Below, piece by piece: positions 1 to 5,625 of a DNA stretch of 10,729 nucleotides. This DNA comes from Bacillota bacterium. GTDB taxonomy: Bacteria > Bacillota > Clostridia > Peptostreptococcales > Anaerovoracaceae. Location of the stretch: assembly GCA_029219125.1 (NCBI GenBank), contig JAQXSU010000039.1:1-10729 (forward strand), in the 5' to 3' direction. Under the pieces are notes generated by a model. That model worked only from the letters and a program-made list of their open reading frames with translations. It ran no database searches and was not told the origin of the DNA. Position numbers and translations under genes: made by a program. Position 1 is the stretch's first letter, and the number at the start of each line of letters is the position of its first letter.

Positions 1-1
1 T

Positions 2-850
2 GAAGAACTGAAGAGCGGTTCTGCAGACTTCATCATGTCCACTTCCAAGGATCAGAGACTGGAACTGGATGGATCCGAAGGCGTTGAACTGATCAATGCA
101 TCCTATCCTTGCACCAACTATGTGGAACTGAATACAGACAACTCCATTTTCTCCGACATTAATGTTCGTAAGGCATTTGCACTGGCAATCGACAGAGATG
201 AATTCCAGGAAATCTCCGAAGGCGGACTGACTCCGACCTATTCCATGATCATCGACACCATGCAGTGCTTCAACGCAGATGTAAAAGCATGGTTCCAGGA
301 AAACTACAGCTACAATCCAGACAAGGCCATTGAACTGCTGGAAGAATCCGGCTGGGTTGATACCGATGGCGACGGCATCCGCGAAAAAGACGGTCAGACT
401 CTGAGCTTCACCTTCCTGGCATGGACCGACTGGACGGTAATTCCGGAAGCAATGGCAAACCAGCTGGCACAGGTTGGATTTGATATGTCCATCGAAGCGT
501 TGGATTGGAACTACATCCACGAACGCTGCAACAGCGATGATTATGATATGGGTATCTCAGGCCTCGGATGGGCAGAGCCGATTCTGATCTTTAACATCTG
601 TTACTACGATAACAACGCTCCAGGAAACGATGAAACCTATCGTAAGATGGTAAAAGAAATCGCAAGCGAGCCTGACACCGAAAAGCGTGTGGAAAAGATC
701 GGCGAAATTCAGATGCGTATGTTCGAAAATATGAACATCATTCCGCTGTTCATGGATAATGACTACACTGCAATCAGAACCGAACTGAAGGGCGTCGTTG
801 CGAAGGCCGACGGTACTCTGTCCACTGCAGACATGCACTGGGAAGCTTAA
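2..850 (+). CDS. ABC transporter solute-binding protein, family 5 (oligopeptide type), 5'-truncated by window edge
   Basis: This is the C-terminal 282 residues of an extracellular substrate-binding protein of the SBP_bac_5 (OppA/DppA/MppA) family. The frame is open from base 2, so the first ATG at 35 is internal and the true start, signal peptide and lipobox lie outside the window. Family hallmarks are visible: VRKAFALAIDRDE (the conserved 'VR.A...AIDR' helix), then NPDKAIELLEESGW followed by DTDGDGIREKDG, the usual 'NP.kA..LL.eaGw.D.dGDGIR' segment. The end, with PLFMDNDYTAIRTELKG, matches the usual closing strand region of lobe I. Full-length family members are about 500-600 residues, so roughly half is missing. 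It ends just before a strong terminator, so it is probably the last gene of an opp/dpp-like operon that lies to the left. The ligand cannot be read from this part; a peptide is likely by family and by the peptidases encoded next. Confidence 0.9.
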   Translation, partial: EELKSGSADFIMSTSKDQRLELDGSEGVELINASYPCTNYVELNTDNSIFSDINVRKAFALAIDRDEFQEISEGGLTPTYSMIIDTMQCFNADVKAWFQENYSYNPDKAIELLEESGWVDTDGDGIREKDGQTLSFTFLAWTDWTVIPEAMANQLAQVGFDMSIEALDWNYIHERCNSDDYDMGISGLGWAEPILIFNICYYDNNAPGNDETYRKMVKEIASEPDTEKRVEKIGEIQMRMFENMNIIPLFMDNDYTAIRTELKGVVAKADGTLSTADMHWEA

Positions 851-887
851 TTCCATATTGCAATAAATAAACGCACTACACAACGAG

Positions 888-919
888 AAGGGCACCGGAG
901 ATACCTCCGGTGCCTTTTT
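888..919 (+). terminator. Rho-independent terminator after the solute-binding protein gene
   Basis: Perfect 10-bp GC-rich stem GGCACCGGAG (891-900) / CTCCGGTGCC (905-914) with a 4-base ATAC loop, extended by A-T and G-T pairs at the base, followed directly by TTTTT (915-919). It lies 40 bases after the stop codon and separates the transporter gene from the peptidase genes. Confidence 0.92.
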
Positions 920-964
920 CAGAATGACCGGTGAAGCATCATCGGCACAGGAAACAGAATAGAA

Positions 965-986
965 ATAGAAACAGGATAGAAACAGG
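965..986 (+). repeat. Perfect 11-bp tandem duplication in the 5' leader of the LD-carboxypeptidase gene
   Basis: ATAGAAACAGG occurs twice head to tail (965-975 and 976-986), preceded by a partial copy ATAGAA at 959-964. The second copy runs straight into the SD sequence AGGGGAG (984-990) of the gene starting at 997, so the last bases of the repeat form part of the ribosome binding site. Confidence 0.85.
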
Positions 987-996
987 GGAGAAAGCT

Positions 997-1938
997 ATGA
1001 AATTTCCAAAGAAACTGGAAAAAGGAGCATGCATCGGCCTGGTGGCCTGCAGCTCTTTTATCAGTGAAGAGCGGCTTGCAGCCTGCATTGCCTTTCTGGA
1101 AGGAAAAGGCTACAGAATGAAGGTCGCAGACAATATTACTGCAAACAAGGCAGGATATATGGCGGGCGAAGAAACTGTCCGTGCGAAATGGCTCAACCGG
1201 ATGTTTGCGGATCCGGAAGTGGACGCCATCTTTTGCGTGCGGGGCGGCGACGGTTCCAATCGGATGATTACCGGTGTGGATCTTGATATCGTGCGGGCCA
1301 ATCCGAAAATATTCGTCGGCTACAGCGATACCACCACCATGCTGAATCTTTTCGCAGACCGGTGCGGACTGGTGACATTCCATGGTCCGATGGTCTCTTC
1401 CAACATGGTGGATGCATATGATGACGACACAAGCACCGCTTTCGAAGCGGCGCTGAATGGGGAAAGTGAATACTGTTACAGGGAACCGGCGGATCATCCC
1501 ATGGTCATTGCTCAGGAGGGCTGCGGAAAGGTCACTGCCCCGCTGGCAGGCGGCAATCTGGAGCTGATCGGCACATCCATCGGTACGCCATATGAAGTAG
1601 ATACCGATGGGAAGATCCTTTTCATTGAAGAAGTTCACGGTCATATCGGCAATCTGGATCGTACCGTATTCCAGCTGCGGGATGCCGGCAAATTTGATAA
1701 GGTGAAAGGCGTACTGATGGGTCAGTTTACTGACATGGTCATCGATGAACCGGATTACGGTCCGGAGCGGGTGATCATGGATGCTATTCTCAGCAGCGGA
1801 CGGCCGGATGCAGATCAGGTGCCGGTCATCACTAACATTCAGTCCGGCCACGGACAGCCTATGATTACACTGCCAATCGGCGCCATGTGTGAAATAGATA
1901 CAGAAAAGAAAACAATTCGTTTTCAGGTGGAGAGATAA
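997..1938 (+). CDS. S66 family LD-carboxypeptidase (LdcA/MccF type)
   Basis: A 313-residue serine carboxypeptidase of family S66. Characterised members remove the terminal D-Ala of murein tetrapeptides in the cytoplasm (LdcA) or hydrolyse microcin C-type nucleotide-peptides (MccF). The family's Ser-Glu-His triad is recognisable: Ser110 in FVGYSDTTTM, a Glu in FIEEVHGH (Glu211 most likely, Glu212 next to it), and His285 in QSGHGQP. The RGGDGSNRM segment before the nucleophile is also typical. I chose the ATG at 997 rather than the in-frame ATG at 931 because AGGGGAG stands 6 bases before 997, and the extra 22 residues from 931 are an Arg/Asn-rich translation of repeated leader DNA. Length fits the family (about 300-340). 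The C26 hydrolase gene begins 24 bases downstream, so the two are probably co-transcribed. Murein-peptide trimming is the more likely role; a self-immunity role cannot be excluded. Confidence 0.9.
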   Translation: MKFPKKLEKGACIGLVACSSFISEERLAACIAFLEGKGYRMKVADNITANKAGYMAGEETVRAKWLNRMFADPEVDAIFCVRGGDGSNRMITGVDLDIVRANPKIFVGYSDTTTMLNLFADRCGLVTFHGPMVSSNMVDAYDDDTSTAFEAALNGESEYCYREPADHPMVIAQEGCGKVTAPLAGGNLELIGTSIGTPYEVDTDGKILFIEEVHGHIGNLDRTVFQLRDAGKFDKVKGVLMGQFTDMVIDEPDYGPERVIMDAILSSGRPDADQVPVITNIQSGHGQPMITLPIGAMCEIDTEKKTIRFQVER

Positions 1939-1962
1939 ACAGCTATAGAGGTAAGAGTAAAA

Positions 1963-2694
1963 ATGGATAGAATCAATATTCTGCTTGCAGATAAAGAAGG
2001 AACGATAAACGGTTTTGAATATTATGTCATGGCACTAAAGGATCTGGGTGCATGGGATGTGCGCCTTTCTCTGGACCCGGAAAAGGCGGAAGATGTGGAT
2101 GGTATTATCGTGCCGGGCAGCTATAACGATATTAATCCGGCTCTCTGGGGCGAGGAAGTCTGCGGTGCGGTGAAAATTGACGACGAGCTGGACGAAGGCC
2201 AGCGAAGAATTCTCGATATTGCCTGTAAAAAGGAAATCCCGGTGCTTGGTATGTGCAGAGGAATCCAATTTATCAATGTATACTTCGGCGGAACCATCAA
2301 CCAGCATCTGAAAGCAGCAGAAGCGCATACGACCCGTATTCCGGATCGCTTTCACAAACTTTACACAACCCCGGGTACCTTTATGGAAAAACTGTACGGG
2401 GAAAGTTTAATGGTCAATTCCCGTCATCACCAGGCAGTAGGACGCGTCGGCGAGGGCCTGCAGGTAGCAGCTCGCTGGGTCTGTGAGGATACCACCGGAC
2501 GGGCAGAGAAAGAAGGCTGGGAAAAGGAAGTGGTGGATGTGCTGGTTCACGAAAGCCATCCGATTATCGGTCTCCAGTGGCATCCGGAAAGAATGATGTA
2601 TACCGGAATAACGAAAGAAAGAAAAGAAACCGGCAAGAAGATGTTGGAATACTATATGGACATGGTAAGAAAATACCATGCAGAAAGCAGGTAA
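1963..2694 (+). CDS. Gamma-glutamyl hydrolase, class I glutamine amidotransferase-like (peptidase C26, PuuD type)
   Basis: A 243-residue cytoplasmic enzyme of the C26 family, whose members cut gamma-glutamyl bonds (gamma-glutamyl-GABA in PuuD, folate polyglutamates in other branches). The triad is visible: nucleophile Cys98 in GMCRGIQFINVYFGG, His207 and Glu209 in GLQWHPE. The DVDGIIVPGSYNDINP segment near residues 45-60 matches the family's 'dGliLpGG.DI.P' stretch, with PGS in place of PGG. Length matches standalone PuuD-like proteins (about 240-255). The start has a modest SD (AGAGG, around 1947-1951) at about 11 bases. It follows the S66 carboxypeptidase by 24 bases and is likely in the same transcript. 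The substrate is not determined by sequence; a gamma-D-glutamyl murein peptide is attractive because of the neighbours, but this is inference. Confidence 0.88.
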   Translation: MDRINILLADKEGTINGFEYYVMALKDLGAWDVRLSLDPEKAEDVDGIIVPGSYNDINPALWGEEVCGAVKIDDELDEGQRRILDIACKKEIPVLGMCRGIQFINVYFGGTINQHLKAAEAHTTRIPDRFHKLYTTPGTFMEKLYGESLMVNSRHHQAVGRVGEGLQVAARWVCEDTTGRAEKEGWEKEVVDVLVHESHPIIGLQWHPERMMYTGITKERKETGKKMLEYYMDMVRKYHAESR

Positions 2695-2702
2695 TCCATA
2701 CT

Positions 2703-3344
2703 TTATACAAACACCCGATCCAGTCTGCCGAAGTCGTTCAGATCATCTCGCAGACAGCGAAGTGCCCCGTCAGTATCATGCTGGCGGAGGCACTCCAGCA
2801 AAAGGGCATGATTGCGGGTATCCAGAGGAACATCGGGATGTTCCAGTTTATCCCGTCGGCACCGGGCATAGGCCCGTTTCAGACGATTCATGCATCGGGA
2901 AAGCTCTTCTACGGCGTAATTGCTGCCGCAGTAGCCGATCAGCTTCAGATGAAACTCCGTGTTTCTTTCCCAATGTGCCCACAGATCTTCATCAGATTCC
3001 CGGCAGAGTGCATCGATGGCAGCCAGTCTGTCAAGCTGGGAGTCCGTAAAATGCTGTATGTTCAGCTGAAGCATGCTGCTTTCCAGAATATATCGAAACT
3101 GAATCATTTCGTAGATATCCTCCATGGGCAGACGAACGACTTCATAGCCATAGCGGGGGATATTTCTCAAAACATTGTCAGCGCAGAGTGCCAACAGGGC
3201 TTCACGGACAGGCGACTTACTGCACTGATACTTTTCTATCAGTTTTTTTTCATTTAAAATTTCACCTGGACGGTATTCCAGCGCCAGAATATCTTCCAAT
3301 ACGGCGTTATAGATCGTTTCTTTCAGACTGCGTTCACTTTTCAT
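2703..3344 (-). CDS. GntR family transcriptional regulator with FCD (FadR-type) ligand domain
   Basis: A 213-residue regulator. The N-terminal winged helix (about residues 5-70) has the GntR signature: RPGEILNEKKLIEKYQCSKSPVREAL, with SPVREAL as the recognition-helix region. The rest is an all-helical FCD effector domain. In FCD proteins a D..-FH-...H...H set binds a metal near the ligand; here the positions read Asn128, His132 (in NTEFHLKL), His179 and Asp201, so the first and last usual ligands are replaced. The gene converges on the C26 hydrolase, with only 8 bases between stop codons and no separate terminator seen. SD AAAGGA lies about 12 bases before the ATG, rather far. Its promoter and a likely self-operator lie at 3370-3395. 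It may control the peptidase pair or the operon to its other side; the sequence does not decide this. Confidence 0.9.
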   Translation of the reverse strand: MKSERSLKETIYNAVLEDILALEYRPGEILNEKKLIEKYQCSKSPVREALLALCADNVLRNIPRYGYEVVRLPMEDIYEMIQFRYILESSMLQLNIQHFTDSQLDRLAAIDALCRESDEDLWAHWERNTEFHLKLIGYCGSNYAVEELSRCMNRLKRAYARCRRDKLEHPDVPLDTRNHALLLECLRQHDTDGALRCLRDDLNDFGRLDRVFV

Positions 3345-3369
3345 AACACTGCAGTTTCCTTTCTCTCTG

Positions 3370-3384
3370 TTTTATCGTATAAAA
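3370..3384. promoter_or_regulatory. 15-bp palindrome, candidate operator of the GntR regulator
   Basis: Perfect 6-bp arms TTTTAT (3370-3375) and ATAAAA (3379-3384) around a CGT centre. It sits 25 bases upstream of the regulator's start codon and covers the predicted transcription start from the extended -10 at 3387-3395, the position expected for repression of its own promoter. GntR/FadR-type regulators bind short palindromes of this size; assignment to this protein is inference. Confidence 0.45.
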
Positions 3385-3584
3385 TCAGTATAACAGAAGC
3401 CACGGATGCAGCGTTTCCGGGACATCAGATGAGCATGCTGGATCGTTCATTTCCGGGCGGCGACGGTATTATTCAGGATGATATTGAAGATACCATCAAG
3501 AGCATCGGCTACGTCGGGCGTGTGGGTATGAAAGAAACGGATCTGGAAATTCTGAATATTATGATGGATCAGGTACAGCTTTAG
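3381..3584 (+). pseudogene. C-terminal remnant of a UPF0597/CyuA-like (L-cysteine desulfidase / serine dehydratase-like) gene
   Basis: The plus frame ending at TAG 3582-3584 translates as about 67 coherent residues, from KISITEATDAAF through GGDGII and GYVGRVGMKETDLEILNIM. From memory this resembles the extreme C-terminus of UPF0597 proteins (E. coli CyuA/YhaM and clostridial relatives), where a 'KIa.atdAAflG' helix is followed by a GDGI turn and a 'vGr.GM..TD.eIl.IM' tail. Full-length proteins are about 420-440 residues, so some 85% is missing. Upstream of about 3381 the frame stays open but reads as low-complexity leader DNA and overlaps the GntR promoter. ATGs at 3429 and 3435 have no SD. 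I read it as a decayed 3' end, with the regulator having arrived in, or rearranged into, the rest of the gene. A short expressed peptide is a less likely alternative. Confidence 0.6.
3387..3395 (-). promoter_or_regulatory. Extended -10 promoter element for the GntR regulator
   Basis: On the minus strand the sequence reads TGTTATACT, a TGn extended -10 with TATACT (5 of 6 to TATAAT). No good -35 is visible at 16-18 bases upstream, as is common for extended -10 promoters. Predicted start near 3380, giving a leader of about 36 bases. Confidence 0.5.
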
Positions 3585-3591
3585 CATGTTA

Positions 3592-3620
3592 TTGACTTGC
3601 GAGCAAACAGGGGATATAAT
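3592..3620 (+). promoter_or_regulatory. Strong sigma-A-type promoter for the DtxR-family operon
   Basis: TTGACT (3592-3597), 17-base spacer, perfect TATAAT (3615-3620); predicted start near 3627, 38 bases before the ATG. The spacer holds a short palindrome TTGC-GA-GCAA (3597-3606), which could be part of an operator but is too short to claim. Confidence 0.85.
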
Positions 3621-3664
3621 AAGGACAGATAATTTTCAGAGGAAACCGGGAGGGAGAGAATACT

Positions 3665-4054
3665 ATGTTTCATAAAGGAGAATCGGCAGAAGACTATCTG
3701 GAGACCATACTGATTCTGAGTCAGTCCGTTCCGGCGGTCCGTTCCATCGATATCGTACGGGAAACGGGATATTCCAAGCCAAGCGTCAGCGTGGCAATGA
3801 AAAATCTGCGTCAGAAGGAATACATCGTCATGGATGAGGATGGATATATCACAATGACGGACGCAGGACGTTCCATTGCAGAGAAAACCTATGAACGCCA
3901 TACGGTGCTGACCAATCTGCTGGTCTCTCTCGGCGTGCCGGAGGATACAGCGGCAGAAGACGCATGCAAGGTGGAGCATGTGATCAGTGATGAGACCTTC
4001 AATGCGCTGAAAGAACACGTGCAGAAATACGGGGATAAGGAAGATAAGAAATGA
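3665..4054 (+). CDS. DtxR/MntR family metal-dependent transcriptional regulator (short form)
   Basis: A 129-residue iron- or manganese-sensing repressor made of the N-terminal winged helix (about 5-70; SIDIVRETGYSKPSVSVAMKNLRQKEYI is the helix-turn-helix) and the dimerisation/metal-binding domain. It lacks the C-terminal SH3-like domain of DtxR/IdeR, like MntR (about 140 residues). Likely metal ligands: Asp10 and Glu13 in AEDYLETI (MntR-like), His79, and Cys101-x-x-Glu104-His105 in DACKVEHVIS, the last matching the Cys-Glu-His of DtxR rather than the Glu-x-x-Glu-His of MntR. SD GGGAGGGAG lies 8 bases before the ATG. Its stop codon overlaps the start of the Cys-rich gene (ATGA), so they are translationally coupled. 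The partner gene suggests ferrous iron as signal (inference). Confidence 0.92.
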   Translation: MFHKGESAEDYLETILILSQSVPAVRSIDIVRETGYSKPSVSVAMKNLRQKEYIVMDEDGYITMTDAGRSIAEKTYERHTVLTNLLVSLGVPEDTAAEDACKVEHVISDETFNALKEHVQKYGDKEDKK

Positions 4055-4260
4055 ATCTGCCTACCATAATGGTTCTGGCGGCGGTGGGAATCTGTACCGC
4101 GCTGGCACTAAGGAGCATCTTCCGTAATATAAAAAGAGGGAATTACTGCAGCGGGTGCGGAAATGCCTGCGGCGGGAACTGCGGTCACTGCAGCGCAGCG
4201 GACTGCGGGAGCAGAAAAAAAGAATATGAATCCGAAACGAATACGTCCGGCCAGGAGTGA
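4051..4260 (+). CDS. FeoB-associated-type Cys-rich membrane miniprotein
   Basis: A 69-residue protein with one N-terminal membrane segment (about residues 4-21), a basic stretch (RSIFRNIKRG, 21-30) and a cysteine cluster: Cys33, 36, 40, 44, 47 and 52 (C-x2-C-x3-C-x3-C-x2-C-x4-C) with Gly, Asn and His46 between them, then a charged tail. This plan, and the GNYCSGCGNACG-like start of the cluster, is that of the FeoB-associated Cys-rich family usually encoded directly after feoB in Clostridia, whose function is not well established. The positive-inside rule puts the Cys cluster on the cytoplasmic side. It overlaps the DtxR-family gene by 4 bases (ATGA). Odd here: no feoA or feoB is adjacent; the next gene is a convergent transporter of another family. 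Confidence 0.85.
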   Translation: MNLPTIMVLAAVGICTALALRSIFRNIKRGNYCSGCGNACGGNCGHCSAADCGSRKKEYESETNTSGQE

Positions 4261-4282
4261 TCTACCGCAGGACGTATTTTTT
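4240..4282 (+). terminator. Terminator embedded in the 3' ends of two convergent genes
   Basis: A 9-bp stem AATACGTCC (4240-4248) / GGACGTATT (4270-4278), 21-base loop, followed by T at 4277-4282. It ends transcription of the dtxR-type operon. The left arm lies inside the last codons of the Cys-rich gene and the right arm inside the last codons (KKYVLR) of the opposite MFS gene. Read on the minus strand there is no T-run, so it should act only on the plus transcript. Confidence 0.7.
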
Positions 4283-5509
4283 ATATAAAATTTGAAGAAT
4301 TGCCATACCGCCCAGCAGCGCCGGAATGCTGCAGAGAAGGTAGAGACGGTAGCTTCCGGTCAGATCGGCCACCAGACCCGGCACTGTTGTGAATGCAAGG
4401 GATCCGGTCAGTGTGGCAATCCAGAAGTGACGCACTGCGTCTGCAGCTTTCTTACCGGAGTAAAAGCTGTGGGCATACAGTGAAAAGGTGATGGTGGTCA
4501 TGGAATATCCGATGCCCATTCCTGCTGCGGAAAGAAACGCCGCTGTCTCACTTCCATTCCCTGCGAGAAAGCCGGAGAAAAACGCAAGACAGAGAATTCC
4601 TGTGAAAACCAGGTTGGTTTGGAAAATCCCTATGCGGTCTGTCATGGCACCGTAGACAAACTTGGCGATGGTCATGGCCAGACCGAATGTAGATACGGCG
4701 GCTGCTACGGTTACGGGATCCAGGCCTGCCGTAGTCAGGTGAACAGCCAGGCTTTCTGCGTTGGGCGCAGTGATCATACCGATCAGAAAGGCCGCCGCCA
4801 GAGGCAGCTTTTCTGCATGTCGCGGCAGCAGGGAACCGGAAGGAAGTGCCGCCTCTTGGGACGTGCTGTCGGAAACGGCTGAACCGGAAGGCACGGGAGA
4901 TGCATCTTTCGCCCCATAGGGAAGAAGGCCCATCTCAGACGGTGTATTCTGCAGCAGAAAAAACATGATAACAGCATAAATCAATACCAGCAGGCCTTCA
5001 CAGGATGCCGCCAGAAAAACGCCGCCGGCAGTAAGTCCTGCAGTAATCAGAGGCGGACACAGAATCGTTGCCATACCTGTACCGGCGCTGGCAAAGCCAA
5101 GCACGAAGCCCTGTTTCTCTGCAAACCAGCGGTTGATCATCATGGTAACCGGAACCATGGTACCCAGACCGTATCCCAGACCGGCAACAAAAGCACCGAT
5201 ATAAAATACGGTGAGAGTATGAGCGGGGGAATAAATCAGGAAGGAGATGCCGATCATGGCTACAGCAAGGGATAACCCCTTTCGCATGTTCAGTTTATCG
5301 TAATAGACGCCGCAGATGATGGTGCCCAGCAGTGATGCCACGCAGCGGACCGTGGAGAGGCTGGCGCCCTGCGCGCGGGTGAAGCCGTTTTCTTCGATGA
5401 ATGCGTTGACAAAAATGGAAAAGGTGTTGGATGCCAGACCCATGGTGCAGAACATGGTGAGAACGCAGAGGATACAGATCACCCAACCGTAGTGAATATG
5501 ATGCTTCAT
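4262..5509 (-). CDS. Major facilitator superfamily transporter, OxlT/monocarboxylate-like
   Basis: A 415-residue inner-membrane secondary transporter with about 12 predicted TM segments in two halves, separated by a hydrophilic Ser/Pro-rich loop (about residues 190-235). It opens with HYGWVI, and has a motif-A-like sequence between TM2 and TM3 (GVYYDKLNMRKG, residues 67-78) and INRWFAEKQGFVLGFASAGTGMA (residues 125-147), a stretch typical of the oxalate/formate antiporter-like and monocarboxylate-type MFS branch ('WF..r.G.a.G...aG.g'). The substrate is not readable; organic anions are usual for the branch. SD GAAAGG is 11 bases before the ATG. A TGATATAAT extended -10 at 5545-5553 makes it a monocistronic unit. 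It converges on the Cys-rich gene with a 1-base gap, and the preceding minus-strand gene ends 116 bases upstream. Confidence 0.9.
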   Translation of the reverse strand: MKHHIHYGWVICILCVLTMFCTMGLASNTFSIFVNAFIEENGFTRAQGASLSTVRCVASLLGTIICGVYYDKLNMRKGLSLAVAMIGISFLIYSPAHTLTVFYIGAFVAGLGYGLGTMVPVTMMINRWFAEKQGFVLGFASAGTGMATILCPPLITAGLTAGGVFLAASCEGLLVLIYAVIMFFLLQNTPSEMGLLPYGAKDASPVPSGSAVSDSTSQEAALPSGSLLPRHAEKLPLAAAFLIGMITAPNAESLAVHLTTAGLDPVTVAAAVSTFGLAMTIAKFVYGAMTDRIGIFQTNLVFTGILCLAFFSGFLAGNGSETAAFLSAAGMGIGYSMTTITFSLYAHSFYSGKKAADAVRHFWIATLTGSLAFTTVPGLVADLTGSYRLYLLCSIPALLGGMAILQILYKKYVLR

Positions 5510-5544
5510 TTTCTGGTGTGCCTTTCAAATAAAAATCTCCCTCC

Positions 5545-5553
5545 ATTATATCA
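5545..5553 (-). promoter_or_regulatory. Extended -10 promoter for the MFS gene
   Basis: On the minus strand TGATATAAT gives a TGn motif joined to a perfect TATAAT (5550-5545). A -35 at the usual distance is not convincing (AATCTT at 17 bases). Start predicted near 5538, leader about 30 bases. Confidence 0.65.
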
Positions 5554-5625
5554 CAGGAAAATGAAGGAAGATTGGAATATATGGCCAGAAGGAGAAATGA
5601 CACTGGCGGTTTTTGGAACAGAAGA

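Noticed and set aside
931..996. Earlier in-frame ATG for the LD-carboxypeptidase
   Set aside because: No SD before 931, the added 22 residues are translated repeat leader, and a strong SD precedes 997.
919..1851. 310-codon open frame on the minus strand opposite the LD-carboxypeptidase gene
   Set aside because: It mirrors a well-supported S66 gene, has no family-like motifs or SD, and its His/Ile/Arg-rich composition is typical of a complement of coding DNA.
2577..3257. 226-codon plus-strand open frame across the C26 gene end and the GntR gene
   Set aside because: Antisense to a clear GntR/FCD protein; no recognisable domain and no start signal.
5580..5620. GCCAG/CTGGC inverted repeat followed by GGTTTTT on the plus strand, near 5582-5617
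   Set aside because: It would terminate plus transcripts where no plus gene is found; the T-run faces the wrong way for the EFR1 operon, so I do not call a terminator.
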